From Sporomusaceae bacterium UBA1887 (lineage in GTDB: Bacteria > Bacillota > Negativicutes > Sporomusales > DSM-15969): a DNA stretch of 8,998 bases. A program made the translations under genes and the position numbers. Location of the stretch: NCBI GenBank assembly GCA_002337925.1, contig DDHB01000030.1, forward strand, positions 74,300 through 83,297. Reading direction: 5' to 3'. The notes under the pieces are model-generated. The model was not told the origin of the DNA. It ran no database searches and worked only from the letters and a program-made list of their open reading frames with translations. Shown here piece after piece: positions 7,114-8,998 of the stretch (the first letter of the stretch is position 1; every line of letters starts with the position of its first letter).

Positions 7114-8358
7114 TTATTTAACCAGATTAGCAGTGCTTTCCGGCATTTGGGCTGCGTATTGTTTGACGTATACAGAAGGAATTACTGCATACAGTGCTGC
7201 CGCTTGAACCAATTCTTTTTTCCAGGTCCGTTCATTGGGAGCATGGGCCTGGTCTTCATGTCCAGGGCCAAAACCAATGCACGGAATACCATAGCGGCCC
7301 ATAATGGACACGCCGTTAGTGGAAAACGTCCATTTATCAACTTGTGCAGGCTTGCCAAACAGGTTGTGATAAGAGTCCTCCAGCGTATGGCATACAGGAT
7401 GGCCATCCTCAATCAACCAGGTAGGGAAATAGGCCTCTGTCGGATAAACCAGACCTGTATAGGAAGGTCTTTCATACGTATACATTTCCACCGTTGCACC
7501 GGCAGCTTTAACGGCAGGCAGGTTGCGAATCTGACTTAACGCCAATTCACCGTCTTCACCGGCAGTCAGGCGGCGGTCAATCGAAATCCAGCAGCTGTCG
7601 GCAACGGCACACCGCGACGGGGATGTATGGAATATTTCCGATACGGTAAGACTGCCTTTACCTAAGAAGGCATGATCTTGCAAATTCTCGTGCAAGGCAC
7701 GCAGTTCAGTGAGAATCGGAGCCATCTTATAGATAGCGTTATCGCCGCGCTCCGGTGCCGACCCATGGCAGCTAATGCCTTGCGTCGTAACCTTGATTTC
7801 CATGCGGCCCCGCTGCCCGCGATAAATTTTGCCGTCCGTCGGTTCGGTAATAACGACAAACTCAGGACGCAGCTTGTATTCATTCAAAATATACTGCCAG
7901 CACAGGCCGTCGCAATCTTCTTCCTGTACGGAGCCGACTACTACCAGGGTATAATCATCTTCTAGTTTCAAATCTTTGATGATTTTTCCGGCATAGACCA
8001 TTGCGGCCATACCGCCTTCCTGATCACTAGCACCTCGTCCAATAATGATTTCATCGTCTTCATACCCCTGATAGGGATCATATTTCCAGTTATCACGATT
8101 GCCAATACCAACTGTATCGATATGTGCATCCATTGCGATAACATGCTTACCATGGCCAATAAAACCAAGAATGTTGCCCATAGGATCAATTTCAATCCGG
8201 TCAAAGCCTACTTTTTCCATCTCTTCTTTAATGCGCTGAATAACCTTTTCCTCGTTGCAGCTTTCACTGGGAATTGCGATCATATCCCGTAAAAAGCGGG
8301 TCATCTCAGGTTGATATTTTTCGGCTAAATTCAGTACTTGCGTAAAAGTTTCTTTCAA
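7114..8358 (-). CDS. ygeY: YgeY-type selenium-metabolism-linked M20 metallohydrolase
   Basis: This 414-residue M20/M28-fold hydrolase has a complete binuclear zinc site: His79 and Asp81 in DAHID, Asp112 in GRGASDQEGG, catalytic Glu146 and ligand Glu147 in QEED, Glu172 in TEPTD and His372 in AHAPNE. The dimerisation or lid domain lies between about residues 180 and 295. Relatives include ArgE, DapE and N-carbamoyl-amidohydrolases. The particular sequence and the neighbours point to YgeY, a member of the gene set that co-occurs with selenium-dependent molybdenum hydroxylases and takes part in anaerobic purine breakdown. The exact bond it cleaves is not settled, as far as I know; an amide or carbamoyl bond is expected. 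The start is TTG at 8358, supported by AAGGAGAGGAGAG just upstream. A repeat-like block separates it from the permease gene, so it could have its own promoter, though I see none with confidence. Confidence 0.9.
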   Translation of the reverse strand: MKETFTQVLNLAEKYQPEMTRFLRDMIAIPSESCNEEKVIQRIKEEMEKVGFDRIEIDPMGNILGFIGHGKHVIAMDAHIDTVGIGNRDNWKYDPYQGYEDDEIIIGRGASDQEGGMAAMVYAGKIIKDLKLEDDYTLVVVGSVQEEDCDGLCWQYILNEYKLRPEFVVITEPTDGKIYRGQRGRMEIKVTTQGISCHGSAPERGDNAIYKMAPILTELRALHENLQDHAFLGKGSLTVSEIFHTSPSRCAVADSCWISIDRRLTAGEDGELALSQIRNLPAVKAAGATVEMYTYERPSYTGLVYPTEAYFPTWLIEDGHPVCHTLEDSYHNLFGKPAQVDKWTFSTNGVSIMGRYGIPCIGFGPGHEDQAHAPNERTWKKELVQAAALYAVIPSVYVKQYAAQMPESTANLVK

Positions 8359-8364
8359 AGCTTT

Positions 8365-8377
8365 CTCTCCTCTCCTT
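8365..8377 (-). promoter_or_regulatory. Ribosome binding site supporting the TTG start of ygeY
   Basis: A double purine-rich motif, AAGGAGAGGAGAG, ends 6 nt before the TTG at 8358. GAGGAG within it has a normal 7-8 nt spacing. The first in-frame ATG lies 18 codons further in, at Met19, with no such motif, so TTG is the better start. Confidence 0.7.
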
Positions 8378-8433
8378 AGCTGCTATTTTTATCTCTAACG
8401 CCTTGGCAGACGAAAGATTCAGGGCAGTTATGA

Positions 8434-8475
8434 AGAACCGGAGCCACCGACTCACGGGGACGGTTCTCCTGAGTC
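8434..8475. repeat. Interlocking inverted repeat resembling dispersed 'GGGACGGTTC' elements
   Basis: Two inverted repeats overlap in a-b-a'-b' order: AGAACCG (8434-8440) with CGGTTCT (8461-8467), and GACTCA (8449-8454) with TGAGTC (8470-8475). The core CGGGGACGGTTCTC closely resembles short dispersed repeats that I remember from many clostridial and related genomes, often near IS200-like or REP-associated transposases. No transposase is in the window. This may be a solitary REP or MITE-like copy, and its palindromes could pair as a pseudoknot in RNA. Confidence rests on the visible symmetry; the family assignment is from memory. Confidence 0.55.
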
Positions 8476-8485
8476 AAACAAAAGA

Positions 8486-8527
8486 TGAGATTGCCACGCT
8501 GTCGCTCTCTATGACAGCAGGGCTGGC
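8486..8527. repeat. Second repeat-like hairpin block, possibly acting as permease terminator
   Basis: The string TGAGATTGCCACG, then GCTGTC (8498-8503) with its complement GACAGC (8513-8518) and ATGACA, resembles another dispersed intergenic repeat I recall from Firmicutes genomes (GAGATTGCCACG ... AATGACA). The hairpin can extend to GCCA (8493-8496) with TGGC (8524-8527). On the - strand it lies just after the permease stop codon (8538-8536) and is followed by AATCTCATCTTTTG, only loosely U-rich. It may weaken or end transcription from the permease gene. Confidence 0.45.
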
Positions 8528-8535
8528 GCATACAT

Positions 8536-8998
8536 TCATGCGCCTCCGCTTTGGGTGGCATCAGTCCCTGTATGGGCAGTATCTTCTGTACCATTTAGCA
8601 GGGCATTGAGCAGAATAGCAGCAACACTACCGGCAGTAATACCGCTGTGAAGAATAACCTGCGCCCAGCTTGGGAAGTTGTGATAGAAGTTCGGAACAGC
8701 CAGCGTAATCATGCCAACACCAAGACTGATTGCGACTACCATGATATTGTGTGTGCCGTCAAACTTGACTTTAGACAGCGTTTTGATACCACTGGCAGCA
8801 ACCATGCCAAACATGGCAATACCAGCTCCGCCAAGCACTGCATTTGGGATAGCGGCAATAACAGCGGCCAGCTTGGGGAACAGTCCGAGTACGACAAGAA
8901 TAACACCGGCAGCAGCCACGACAAACCGGCTCTTAACGCGAGTCAGTCCGACAAGGCCTACATTTTGCGCAAAAGCGGTGTAGGGGAAACTATTTAAT
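8536..8998 (-). CDS. NCS2-family nucleobase:cation symporter, xanthine/urate-type permease C-terminus (5' truncated)
   Basis: The frame is open to the right edge, so only the last 153 residues are visible, beginning LNSFPYTAFAQNVGLVGLTR. QNVGLVGLTR matches the NCS2 signature QNxGxxxxT(R/K). Gln at its first position is typical of xanthine and urate transporters, whereas uracil permeases have Glu there. Three or four hydrophobic segments follow: the stretch around VILVVLGLFPKLAAVIAAIP, one around GIAMFGMVAASG, IMVVAISLGVGMITL, and ILHSGITAGSVAAILLNALL. A short polar tail ends TQSGGA. The ATG/GTG-like position at 8919 is internal and not a start. The transporter is an inner-membrane proton or sodium symporter, and its co-direction with the xanthine dehydrogenase operon supports purine uptake. 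It may be the first gene of the operon or a separate unit; the promoter lies outside the window. Confidence 0.9.
   Translation of the reverse strand, partial: LNSFPYTAFAQNVGLVGLTRVKSRFVVAAAGVILVVLGLFPKLAAVIAAIPNAVLGGAGIAMFGMVAASGIKTLSKVKFDGTHNIMVVAISLGVGMITLAVPNFYHNFPSWAQVILHSGITAGSVAAILLNALLNGTEDTAHTGTDATQSGGA

Noticed and set aside
8359..8535. Possible promoter for ygeY in the repeat-containing spacer
   Set aside because: A TTGACT and a TAAAAAT-like string are present, but they are not at 16-18 bp spacing, so I do not call a promoter.
8376..8609. Short frames on both strands across the permease-ygeY spacer
   Set aside because: They run through the palindromic repeats, lack plausible ribosome binding sites and show no recognisable protein features.

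Overview
The window looks like part of an anaerobic Firmicutes-type genome with mid GC content. The candidates are a clostridial or Sporomusa/Pelosinus-like (Negativicutes) lineage. This placement is inferred from the selenium-linked purine-catabolism genes, the purine-rich Shine-Dalgarno sequences (GAGGAG, AGGAGG), and an intergenic block that resembles repeats I remember from such genomes. It is not a formal identification.

Layout: positions 1-261 on the + strand hold the 3' end of a gene ending in a SIS domain, probably a MurR/RpiR-type regulator. A strong hairpin at 265-294 follows. Everything else is a co-directional block on the - strand. Read in transcription order (right to left) it runs: NCS2-family xanthine/urate-type permease (5' end outside the window), YgeY-type M20 metallohydrolase, YgeW-type carbamoyltransferase, carbamate kinase, D-hydantoinase/dihydropyrimidinase, a fused FeS-molybdopterin xanthine dehydrogenase of the selenium-dependent type, and an RraA-family protein. 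Gaps from ygeW to rraA are 2 to about 120 bp, so these genes probably form one operon. A repeat-like block of about 100 bp separates the permease from ygeY.

How the genes may work together (inference): the permease imports a purine, and the FAD-less xanthine dehydrogenase hydroxylates it or works in reverse. The hydantoinase opens a cyclic ureide or amide, the M20 hydrolase cleaves an amide or carbamoyl intermediate, and the YgeW carbamoyltransferase passes a carbamoyl group to phosphate. Carbamate kinase then converts carbamoyl phosphate plus ADP to ATP, CO2 and ammonia. The set resembles the E. coli ygeW-ygeX-ygeY-hyuA-yqeA/xdh region tied to anaerobic purine or urate breakdown. Here ygeX, ygfK, ssnA and the selenium-cofactor maturation genes are not in view, and an RraA-type lyase is added at the end.

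Points worth a second look are the RraA partner, a possible AUA start codon for xanthine dehydrogenase, a long structured leader just before the hydantoinase ribosome binding site, and the repeat block beside the permease.
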